Below, piece by piece: positions 55,543 to 64,000 of a stretch of DNA of 64,000 bases (its first letter is position 1; every line of letters starts with the position of its first letter). The position numbers were made by a program, and so were the translations under genes. Source of the DNA: Plotosus lineatus (taxonomy: Eukaryota > Chordata > Actinopteri > Siluriformes > Plotosidae). The notes under the pieces were generated by a model. It was not told the DNA's origin. It was given only the letters and a program-made list of their open reading frames with translations, and made no database searches. The stretch spans positions 26,212,001-26,276,000 of the forward strand of contig CM045733.1 of assembly GCA_024760905.1 (NCBI GenBank), given 5' to 3'.

Positions 55543-55856
55543 TGTTAAAGTCATGTTGTCCGTCTCAGTTGAAACCGATTTTGCATGGAATGCTGTTATG
55601 AATATGTTGCTTGAAAGCAATCCATGTTTCCCTATTATATTTAAGAGGCTCCAGTAATGGCGAATGCTCCGCACAGCCTTCTGACAAATGTGATTTTGCT
55701 GCAAAATGTACAAACGAAGTAACTTAATGGCTTTATTACATAATAATGTTGGTAGGGAGCAAATATATTCTTCCCCTCAGTCTCTGTCTGCTCATGTGCT
55801 GTGATGGGAAGGATATTTTGCTTTTATTCTCGGCCTGGTTTACCGGTTCTCTACAG

Positions 55857-55904
55857 CCCATACATTAAGCTTGCTATCTGGTCCCACATGGCGACTGAAG
55901 CCAG
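55857..55904 (+). CDS. Candidate exon of unidentified gene (a)
   Basis: 48 bp between CTCTACAG and AG|GTAATT. Open frame PYIKLAIWSHMATEA plus a partial codon AG (phase 2). No family recognised. Supported only by splice-like borders and by phase fit to 58350-58437; may be chance. Confidence 0.15.
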
Positions 55905-56984
55905 GTAATTTTCCCATCTGTCGTCAACAGAGTAAATTCCATCTCTTTCCTTTCCTCGCTTACGCATCGCCATGTCCTTATTGATTTATTCTGAGACCCA
56001 GTGCTGTGGGTGGTGTCCCGCTGGAGCCCTCTTTCTTATTCCTGGACCCTTTTCCAGAGCTGTTAGAGAGACAAAACCAACAAACATCTGTCTGAGAGCA
56101 CTCAAATAACCGGAGACAACTCATTGCAAGTGTGATTACACAGTGGTGCTTTCGGGTCTACTTTTAAGTAGCTGTGCAGAACCCACTCAGCTGAGATTGA
56201 ATGTTTTTGGCCTATCTTGGCCTCCAAAAGCACACCTGAGCCTCATCCAAGGATTTTACTCGGGCATTACTCTGCTTGGGTTGCAGCAACAATGTAGGCA
56301 TTAAGAAAAGAAGAATCCTGATCTGCTCAGGTTCTATCCTGTCATACTGGTATTCTATCAGTGAAAAGAAAGGTGCTTGGAAAAAATATAGTATGCATGG
56401 CATATGCAATGATTACAGAGCTTGACTGGTTTGAAATACAAGAAGTGAAAGCCTATTGTAAATTCTGTGTCGACTCAATGCAGACTTTGTTATTGATTAG
56501 CAAGTTTTCAAAATTTCTGTTTGAACAGGGCCACTCTGTGCTGTCACAACCAGGCTAGACTTTTTTCTGGTCAGGTTACTTTGGGGAATAACAAAAGTAA
56601 CGGCAGAATGAAGATGTAGACCATAACTGGAAAGTGCTATCGATTACAGTTGGCCCAATTTTCCTTCCTCGCCGTATTTCTCTCTCCTGAAGTTTTTCAA
56701 TGACCGTTTCAAAATCCTCCCACTGAACAGCTTTAATCTTCCCAAAGTGACCATATCAATGCCTGGACACATCATGCAATGTAACGACTAGTTTTCACAA
56801 AGTAAACTAACGTTAAGCGTAATGGTAAATGTAAGGAGAGAACCACTGATGTGGAAAAACTGACTAACAATCGAGTTCTTTTGGAACGTCCAGAAAATCC
56901 TTATTCTAGGAGCTCCTTGCTATGAGGTGGACATACTAACCACTCCAGCGCTGTTCCACCATCGCAAAGGGACATGAAAAAAAG

Positions 56985-57283
56985 TCTGTTGGATTTTTAT
57001 ACTCGAGCCTAGTGGCTCATAAGGCCAGTGTTTATCCCCGGTTTCTGTCGCGTGAAGCGACCAGGAGTTCAACTCCTCCTAGATGGGACGCTAGTCCATC
57101 GCAGTTTACCTTCCCAGTATATTCTTACTGGCACCCATTTATACTGCTGGGTGAACAGAGGCACACTTGTGGTTGAGACCTTGCCTAGGGGTCTTAGCAC
57201 AGTGAGGGTCTCGGTGAGATTCGAACTTACAACCTCCCAATTACGAGCACAGCACCCTAACCACTACACCACCAGCCCCCAAA
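56985..57283 (-). mobile_element. SINE-D copy 1 (minus)
   Basis: Inverted copy: CCGGTTTCTGTCGCGTGAAG, GACGCTAGTCCATCGCAG, GTGAACAGAGGCACACTTGT and, at the right, tRNA-like GAGATTCGAACTTACAACC and CCACTACACCACCAGCCCCC. Matches 61750-62065 in the opposite direction. Confidence 0.75.
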
Positions 57284-57324
57284 GGGACATGACAGCAATT
57301 ATTAATGGTTATATCAACTTTAAA

Positions 57325-57907
57325 TATATTAATCTGTTCCAGTGCCTTTTTTGTAACCTGGATTTTTTGTAAGTAGAACCACATTTCACATGTAAATCAC
57401 GATTCGTTCCAAGGCCCCCAATACTACCCTTTAAAAATTACAAAAGCAGACCTTTTAAGGTACTTAGTTCGTGTTGACCATGTCTTCTTAGCAGAGTTAT
57501 AATCTTACAAATGTTTATGCAAGGTTAAACGCCTGAGCCAAAAAATAAAATTGCAATGAGCACACTCTAAAAACTCATGAAACAGGCTGCTGCCCAAGGG
57601 AGCGGCGTCACCCCTCCAAGCCAATGGGAGGCCAGCGGGGTGGGATGTTGGGAGATAGCCAATGGGAGGGAGCTGTGTCATCCCTCCTAGCCAATGGGAG
57701 ACCAGCGTGGCGGAATGCTGGGAGACAGCCAATGGGAGAACAACTCGAGCATTGTCTGAATGGCTCGTTTTATTGTTTAAATGGCGCATTTGGCGCGTGT
57801 CATTAGGAGAACTTGTTTCGTATACAGAGACAAAAAATTTAGGAAAATGTTTTTTGTAAACTTGATTTTTTTGTTTTCTGGGAGTATCGTAAGGAGAGGT
57901 ACCACTG
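57325..57907 (+). mobile_element. Tigger-like MITE, 'GTGGTACCTC' type, copy 3, left-truncated
   Basis: Right end ATCGTAAGGAGAGGTACCAC then TG-TA. Internal CCAATGGGAGGCCAGCGGGG tandem units and TTAGGAGAACTTGTTTCGTA as in 28919-29671. The left terminus is missing. Confidence 0.72.
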
Positions 57908-57912
57908 TACAT

Positions 57913-58166
57913 TCATCCATTTACTTTCTGTAACCGCTTAATCCTAATTAGGGTCACAAGGAGGCCTGCGCCCATCCCAGCCAACTCCGGGCGAGGGAAG
58001 AGTACACCCTGTACAGCTCACCAGGCCATCGCAGGGCAGAAACACGCTGATGGACTATGCGGCTACTCTTGACGAAAGTCAGCAGTGGTTCTTTTACATG
58101 AACCTCACACCATAGATAGTGAGAGGCATGGCCGGCCTTTGATAACCCAGTCAGCTGCACTGGGGG
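57913..58166 (-). mobile_element. SINE-A copy, alternative tail, head missing
   Basis: Tail TGTAACCGCTTAATCCTAAT, CATCGCAGGGCAGAAACACG, body GTCAGCAGTGGTTCTTTTAC, ending at GCTGCACTGGGGG before the tRNA-like part. Confidence 0.7.
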
Positions 58167-58349
58167 TCAACTTTTAGAAACATATACACTAATTTATTTA
58201 AAGGCATTTTTCATAGACAGAAATCACAAAGTGCTTTGAAAAAGACATAGCAACAGCATGAAAAGGAAACTTTAAAAATCTATCTAATATGCAGAAAATG
58301 CAGCCAAACACCTAACTGATCTGATAATATGTCTGTAATCGTATTTCAG

Positions 58350-58437
58350 CGATCCACAGAAACATCAAATCTTGGAGATGGAGGCAGAGCACAGTTTGTG
58401 CTGCAACCTGAAACGTTTCAACTCTGTGGATCCAGAT
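58350..58437 (+). CDS. Candidate exon of unidentified gene (b)
   Basis: 88 bp after CGTATTTCAG and before a weak GAT|GTATAG donor. Open frame DPQKHQILEMEAEHSLCCNL then KRFNSVDPD; if not spliced, a stop follows two codons later. The first base completes Ser when joined to candidate exon (a). No homologue recalled. Confidence 0.2.
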
Positions 58438-58743
58438 GTATAGTACAAACAGTAGATTTTTTTTTAGTCCATCTGACCTGAATGTGTGACCTGATGCGTG
58501 TGGGTTAAGTAAATCAACTACATATGCAAGAGCCTGATCATGCAGTGCAATGCAAATTAAAACATACGAATCAAATACTTGTCATTATTTCTATTAAAAT
58601 GGATGCTATACAAACATTGTCACCCAGAAAGATGATAGTTTAAAGGTGATAGCAGGTGTAGTAGAGGAATAGAATCCAACAGACCCAACAGTTATGACAT
58701 GCATGCTGCTGATTCTGTGTAACTGAATCACTACTTGAGAGGG

Positions 58744-59975
58744 GTGTGTTCAAAATAATAGTAGTATGGAGTCCAATTAGTGATGTAATTCATTCTTTTA
58801 AAAACAGGTGCCAACCATTGCCCTTATTTAAGGAAGGATGGCAGCAAGTATTTGTACATGCTGGTTGTAGAACATTTCTCTCTGAAATTCTGAGGAAAAA
58901 TTCATTGGAGAGGGTGAAACATAAAGAAGTGCAGAAAATGACAGTCTGCTCAGCTAAAATGATCCCAAATGCTTTAAAAGGGCAAACAAGACCTGGAAGA
59001 CTTGGAAGAAAGTGAAAAACAAATGGATGGAAGAAGATTCAAAATGGCAAGGACTCAACCAACAATCAGCTCCAGGAACATCAAAGAAGGTCTAAAGTTA
59101 CCCGTGAGTCCTGTTACAGTTAGAACACGCATATATGAAGCCGAGCTATCGGCAAGAAGCTCCCACAAAGTCCCGATGTTGAAAATAGACGTGCTAAAGA
59201 GGTTACATTGATTACATTTGATTACATTTGACGTGCCAAAGATCACATTGACTGGTCTGAAGAGAAACGGGGCAACATTCTGTGGACTGAGGAAAGTAAA
59301 AATTGTTCTTTTTGGGTTTAGTGGCTGAAGACAGTTTGTCAGACGAGCCCCAAACACTGAATTCTCGCCACAGTGCACTGTGAAGACAGTGAAGCATCAT
59401 GATCTGGGGATATTTCTCATACTCCAGTGTCGAGCCGATTTATCGCATACCAAGGATCATGAATCCGTTTCAATCCATCAGAATACTTGAAGAGGTCGTG
59501 CTGCCTTATGCTGGAGAGGAAATGCTCTTGAGATAGGTGTTCCAACAAGACAACGACCACAAATACACCAGTAAATGAGCAACATCATAGTTCCAGACCA
59601 ACATGATTGATGTTATGGAGCGGCCGGTCCAATCCCCAGACCTTAATCCAGTAGAAAACTTGTGAGGTGACGTCAAAAATAAAAATAAATTTTTTAAATA
59701 AAATTTCTGAGGCAAAACCTAGAAATCCAGAAGATCTCTGGAATGTAGTCCAATCATCCTGGTCTGGAAAACCTGTTCACAGGTGCCGGAAGTTGGTTGA
59801 CTCCATGCAACACAGATATGCAGCAGGTCTCAGAAACAGTGTTCATACAAATAAATATTAGTTCAGTGATTCAAAGGAAAACAAAAAACAAAAATCTTAC
59901 ATTGTTCAGTTTCTGCAGTGAATGTTCGAGTTTGTAAAGAAGAAAGCAGACACTGTTATTTCTTTGAACAGACTA
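58744..59975 (+). mobile_element. Tc1/mariner transposon, decayed
   Basis: Left terminus GTGTTCAAAATAATAGTAGT; a degraded inverted match (ACTGTTATTTCTTTGAACA) at about 59955-59973. Between them is a Tc1-type transposase with many stops. Confidence 0.8.
58836..59680 (+). pseudogene. Tc1-like transposase pseudogene
   Basis: In pieces and in several frames: KMARTQPTISSRNIKEGLKL (59040s), TVRTRIYEAELSARS, then WGYFSYSSVEPIYRI, VFQQDNDHKYTS (from about 59540, the second Asp block of a DD34E transposase) and WPVQSPDLNPVENL (about 59621-59662, the Glu block, followed by a stop). Stops and shifts throughout. Confidence 0.8.
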
Positions 59976-60354
59976 ATATTCACTTTTCTTCAATTTCTTT
60001 CAAGGAAGAACACCTTCCCAATGCATTATATGTATGGAATTAAAAGAGATAAGAACGTTGAGCTCTATTCGCTTTTTTTAAACACACTGCAGCCAAGCAG
60101 AAGAAGATTCCACTGAAATCATGGTAGGTCCACCACATTTATGGCAGTTGAACCAGAAAGATAAAAGGCTTTGGTTTTATCCAAGCTTGCTTAATCTGAA
60201 ACAGACAGAGATAAAATGGACTATTACTTTTGCGACTTCCACTTTGCGTTGTACAGCAGGGTTGGACTTTGTTTCCCCTCCAAGTTATTGCATTCCTAAT
60301 GGTGCTTAAAGTAATTACACTTTGTAATGTTTCTCTTTCTTTCCCCTTTCGTAG

Positions 60355-60480
60355 GCCTTACTGAAGCGCTCTTGCATCCAGTGCCCACGCTGCCGTTCTC
60401 TGCTAAATGATGCCATTAACCATATTGCATTTGCTAACTCTCTGGCCACCCCAATGAGATTTGGTTCACAGCGAGTTTAA
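60355..60480 (+). CDS. Candidate terminal exon of unidentified gene (c)
   Basis: A strong pyrimidine tract (TTCTCTTTCTTTCCCCTTTC) and GTAG acceptor are followed by 41 open codons, then TAA. Reads ALLKRSCIQCPRCRSLLND, AINHIAFANSLATPMRFGSQ, RV. The CxxCPRC core suggests a zinc-binding end. Phase 0 fits candidate exon (b). I do not recognise the protein. Of the three candidates this one looks most like an exon. Confidence 0.35.
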   Translation, partial: ALLKRSCIQCPRCRSLLNDAINHIAFANSLATPMRFGSQRV

Positions 60481-60729
60481 TTGACTGAAAACAAGGTTGT
60501 GTTTAAAATAGTCCAGTTGGAGTAAGTTTGCCAGCAGCACATGCTCTCTGTTTTGCATGTTTATATTGGAAATGGAAAGAGTCTATCAGTTGAGATGGCA
60601 TTCACAGTGGAAGTGTTTATTTTTATAAATAACATTTAGTCATTAGTACAGTAACTGCTGTCTGGTGGAATTGGAGTTGCACTCTGGCTGGAAATATACA
60701 GACTATACATAACAACAACAACAAACAAT

Positions 60730-60960
60730 AGGTGAACTACCTTTTAGCCTTGATTATAGCATGTAATCTCCATGGTGTTGCTGCTCCAGCTGATCAGGTC
60801 AAAGTTCAGCAACATTATGTAGCAATAAAATGAGTCAGCTGGCGACCTGAATGTACTAAATGACCAGGTTATCCCATCAATAGACCTTTTCTTCCTTGAT
60901 GGCACAGACATAACATTGGGGATCAAATAGTGAACGAGTGGTTCAGGGAGCAAGAGGAAT
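60730..60960. repeat. Possible dispersed repeat
   Basis: Contains GTTGCTGCTCCAGCTGATCA and GACCAGGTTATCCCATCAAT, strings I associate with a common fish repeat. The minus strand has a 69-codon open frame without known domains. Confidence 0.3.
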
Positions 60961-61434
60961 CATTTTCTTGCATTAACTAGTTAATTCAATGTTTTAGTGA
61001 CGAGTGAACACAACTCTGGATGGTTTGCTGAAATAATGCCATGGTGATTACACATCTACAGGCAGTAAACAAAATACGTATATAGATTCACACACCGTCA
61101 CACCTAGGGCAACCGTTGAATAACCAAAACTATCATTAGTGCCCAAGACTGATTGGTGCGTGTGGGAAGTGAAAGGTTAATAGGTCAGGGGTGATCCCCG
61201 GGAATCAGGGAATTCTGCTGAAACTGTTAATGCTGGTGATGAGCATAAGCATAAGACACAGTGCATTGTAGCTTGTTGTGTATGGGGCTGCCTAAATGCA
61301 CACCTGTCAGGTGGTGTTAATAATATGGCTGATCACCTGCCTTTACACCTGTTTCAGTCATGTATGTTTGCTGAGAAGGGTCCACCACCCCCAAAAATAC
61401 CACGCCAGATTTACTTTCTTTCATTTTATGTGTG

Positions 61435-61750
61435 GCGGCACGGTGGTGCAGTGGTTAGCACATCCACCTCACAGCAAGAAGGTCTTGGGTTCAATTCCCA
61501 CTCTGGGTGTTTCTGTGTGGAGTGTTGTGCATGTTCTCCCTGTGCTTGTGTGGGTTTCCTCCAGGTACTCCAGTTCCCTCCCACAGTCCAAAAACGTGCA
61601 CAGTAGGTTAAGTGGTTGTTTCAAACCCTCAGTGAGTGTGGGAGTGAATGGTTGTGTGAGGGTTAGCCCTGTGATTGACTGGTGAACGGTCCAGGGTGTA
61701 CCCCGCCCTACCCCAGAGTCAGATGAGATGGGCGCCAGGGTCCTTGTGAC
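61435..61750 (+). mobile_element. SINE-C copy 5, best preserved
   Basis: Head GGCACGGTGGTGCAGTGGTT, B box GGGTTCAATTCCCACTC, body CATGTTCTCCCTGTGCTTGT, CCTCCCACAGTCCAAAAACG, then GGTCCAGGGTGTACCCCGCC. Its tail continues at 62066-62112 (GACCCTAATTTAGATTAAGC) after an inserted SINE-D. Confidence 0.8.
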
Positions 61751-62065
61751 CCTGGGGGCCGGTGGTGTAGTGGTTAGAGTGCTGGGCTCATGATCGGGAG
61801 GTTGTGAGTTCAAATCCCACTGAGACCCCCACTGTGCTAAGACCCCTGGGAAAGGTCTTAACCACAAGTGTGCCTCTGTTCACCCAGCAGTGTAAATGGG
61901 TACCAGTAAAAATATACTGGGAAGGTAACCTGTGATGGACTAGCGTCCCATCCAGGGGGAGTTGAACTCCTGGTCCCTTCACGCTACGGAAACCGGGGAT
62001 AAGCACTGGCCTGATGAGCCACGAGGCTCAGGTGTAAAAACCCAACAGGCTTACCTACCTTACTT
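61750..62065 (+). mobile_element. SINE-D copy 2, inserted into SINE-C
   Basis: Head GGGGCCGGTGGTGTAGTGGT, B box GAGTTCAAATCCCAC, body GTGTGCCTCTGTTCACCCAG, end AAAACCCAACAGGC. CTTGTGACCCT before and CTCGTGACCCT after form the target-site duplication. Confidence 0.8.
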
Positions 62066-62127
62066 CCTCGTGACCCTAATTTAGATTAAGCGGTTCAGAA
62101 AATGAATGAATGATTTCATGTGTAGGA

Positions 62128-62380
62128 TCTGTTGGGCTTTTTATACCCCAGTTTCTGTAGTGTGAAGCTACCAGGAGTTCAACTCCTCCTGGAGAGGACG
62201 CTAGTCCATCACAGGTTACCTTCCCAGTAATTTTACTGGTACCCATTTACTCTACCGGGTGAACAGAGGCACACTTGTGGTTAAGACCTTGCCCAGGGTT
62301 TTTAGCACAGTGGGGGTTTCAAACCCATGACCTCCTGACCATGAGCCCAGCACGCTAACCGCTATGCCACCAGCCCCACT
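62128..62380 (-). mobile_element. SINE-D copy 3 (minus)
   Basis: CTGTTGGGCTTTTTATACCC at left; at right CCATGAGCCCAGCACGCTAA and CCGCTATGCCACCAGCCCC, the inverted tRNA-like head. Lies 63 bp from SINE-D copy 2 in the opposite direction. Confidence 0.75.
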
Positions 62381-63070
62381 TATGTGTAGGATATAGGCTG
62401 AAAAACTGCATAGCAACAAAATGTAATATGTAAAAAGATCAGATATGTGTCGGTGTACCTGATAAAATTGCAAATGTGTCTTGTTCCAAATTGGCAACCA
62501 TCGTGGAAATCTATTAGTTGCAATCAATTGCATAACCACATCTAAACACAGTGTAAATGCTGTTAAAAATTCTGCCACATTTACAACTTGGCGCTCAAAG
62601 TCTTTGTACAGTGAAGCTGTGATTACCCACCGCGATGTTTTCTTTCACACTTTAATGCTCCGGCTGTCATCATTGGGCAGCACAAGTCACTGGGTCTGAG
62701 GAAGAAAACCTGGATAAACATGACCCAACAAAAAGGAATGAATACTGTCTTTATCTGATGGGGTTAAACTGACATGCCCCTGGCAGGCATATTATCTCAG
62801 CAGTGAGACACGAAGAGAAAGGAGACACATTTCTGCAAGTTTCACACACAAACCGAGGCCCTGTTCGATTCCTCTTTACTGCGCAATGAACCGGCACTGC
62901 CTGACTTACCAAGAGATGGCATGGAGGAGAGAGGGGAGGAAGGGGTTTGCAGAAAATGAATGTGTCCCTGAATCTACAGTTCTGATCTGTTAAATCTGTC
63001 TGTGGTCAAGAGGAGGACTGTAAATTGGTCCTGCAGCTCCCCCACATGGTGTTCTACCTTTTTTAATGGT

Positions 63071-63119
<49 letters not shown>

Positions 63120-63533
63120 TATATATGCCTGGAGCCTTTCCATGCGCCAAATCCATTAAAACAAGCAAACAGTCATTCAAGTCTCCAAACACAGCACAGG
63201 CTGAGGAGAGAGAATGTAACATTTGGTCTGACTGTCGGATGAAGCGTGAAGCCATCATGCAGCCAGGATTCTGTTGCTTCTGCTCCTGTGGGGCGAGTGT
63301 TAATATTTTTTACACATTTGCGTCAAGATGCAAAGGCTGCTGGCTTCCGACTCCCACGGAAAATCTTCTCCGGAAAGGTTAGTTCAATGTGAAACTGTCA
63401 AAGGTATTTTCTCTCTCTCTCTCTCTCTCTCTTTCTTTCATGGAAGAAATGCAAACGTTCCAATACCAAAATTCCATATCAAATTAACTTGAATCCCTTT
63501 TAATTTTATCCAGCGACAAAGTGCCACAGTCAC

Positions 63534-63565
<32 letters not shown>

Positions 63566-64000
63566 TAACGTCTACTTGTATGTTCTGTTCCATAGATTTA
63601 TATTTGCAGCAGGAGCAATCCGGTTCCTCTTTATAGCCCATTTCCTTCTAATTTATGCTGTGTGTCCGTGCCGGAGCGCTGGGCGAGTCAAGCCCAGGTG
63701 GAGCAGTAATGGCCACATTGATCATGGCAGTCCCTGATGGGATGGATCTGCTTTAAGAGTGAATGAACGGACTCTATATGCTCCCTTACCCAATCAAAAA
63801 TCCATCTTGTCCGTCCCCTTTGCCCCCAACCAATCAAAAGTTCATCTTCTTTATTTCTTGGTAGTAAGGACGCACTATCAAAAGAACATCACCATTTGCA
63901 CTACCTCGTCTGCTCTGCCCGACAGAAATATCCTCGCCAAGCCTGGGGCACTAACCCATGGCCTTCTTGTTGTAAGGTGGACATGCTAGCTGCTATGCTA
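62381..64000. other. Unannotated right end
   Basis: No exon recognised. Holds (CT)n at 63076-63111 and 63412-63432 and (AAT)n at 63534-63564. Confidence 0.4.

Noticed and set aside
58180..58320. Extension of candidate exon (b) to the left
   Set aside because: Contains ACAGAAATCACAAAGTGCTT, text common in dispersed fish repeats, with stops in the relevant frame; it also lowers confidence in exon (b).
60355..60480. Reading candidate exon (c) on the minus strand as part of gramd4
   Set aside because: There is no GT donor at the appropriate border, and the minus-strand peptide does not resemble GRAMD4.
63002..63382. Cys-containing 126-codon plus frame at the right end
   Set aside because: It starts in a CT repeat and has no recognised domain or splice support; too weak to call.

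Overview
The window is nuclear DNA of a ray-finned (teleost) fish. Vertebrate-type spliced genes, long introns, many (GT)n microsatellites, and retrotransposons typical of fish (Rex3, an RTE-clade LINE, several tRNA-derived SINEs) support this. I cannot name the species. Nothing prokaryotic was seen.

Two protein-coding genes can be read with confidence, arranged head to head. On the minus strand, 3558-7560 holds the first two coding exons of tbc1d22a, a TBC-domain Rab-GAP-like protein; the rest of that gene lies off the left edge. On the plus strand, 13 exons from 15541 to 52292 join without a frame break into a complete 560-residue ceramide kinase (cerk), which makes ceramide-1-phosphate from ceramide and ATP. 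Every intron is GT-AG. The same divergent CERK/TBC1D22A pair is known in mammals, so this is conserved synteny. The interval between the start codons (about 8 kb) has grown by insertion of a Rex3 LINE and several SINEs. The tbc1d22a promoter side carries three CCAAT boxes and a YY1-like site; the cerk side is CpG-rich with two TGACGT (ATF/CREB-type) sites. Both leaders appear to contain very short upstream ORFs.

Layout: 1-3557, tbc1d22a intron 2 with SINE and Tigger-like MITEs; 3558-7800, tbc1d22a exons 2 and 1 and promoter; 7960-15240, microsatellites, SINEs and a nearly full-length Rex3; 15240-15703, cerk promoter and exon 1; 15704-27580, the 11.9-kb cerk intron 1 with an internally deleted RTE LINE and a Tigger remnant; 27581-52292, cerk exons 2-13 with introns full of repeats; 52293 to about 54165, probable cerk 3' UTR; 54200-64000, hAT, Tc1 and SINE insertions plus three weak candidate exons of an unidentified plus-strand gene.

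Most of the window is mobile-element sequence. A tRNA-derived SINE called 'SINE-A' here has 13 copies. Some copies end in the 3' tail of the RTE LINE that is also present in the window, and others end in the tail of a different SINE family, so one SINE body carries two alternative tails. Many insertions show target-site duplications that can be read directly, and several are nested. I found no convincing undescribed biological system. The most useful leads are the SINE tail pairing and switching, a foldback repeat in cerk intron 3, an LTR with a tRNA-Pro-type primer-binding site, and the candidate exons at 55.9-60.5 kb.
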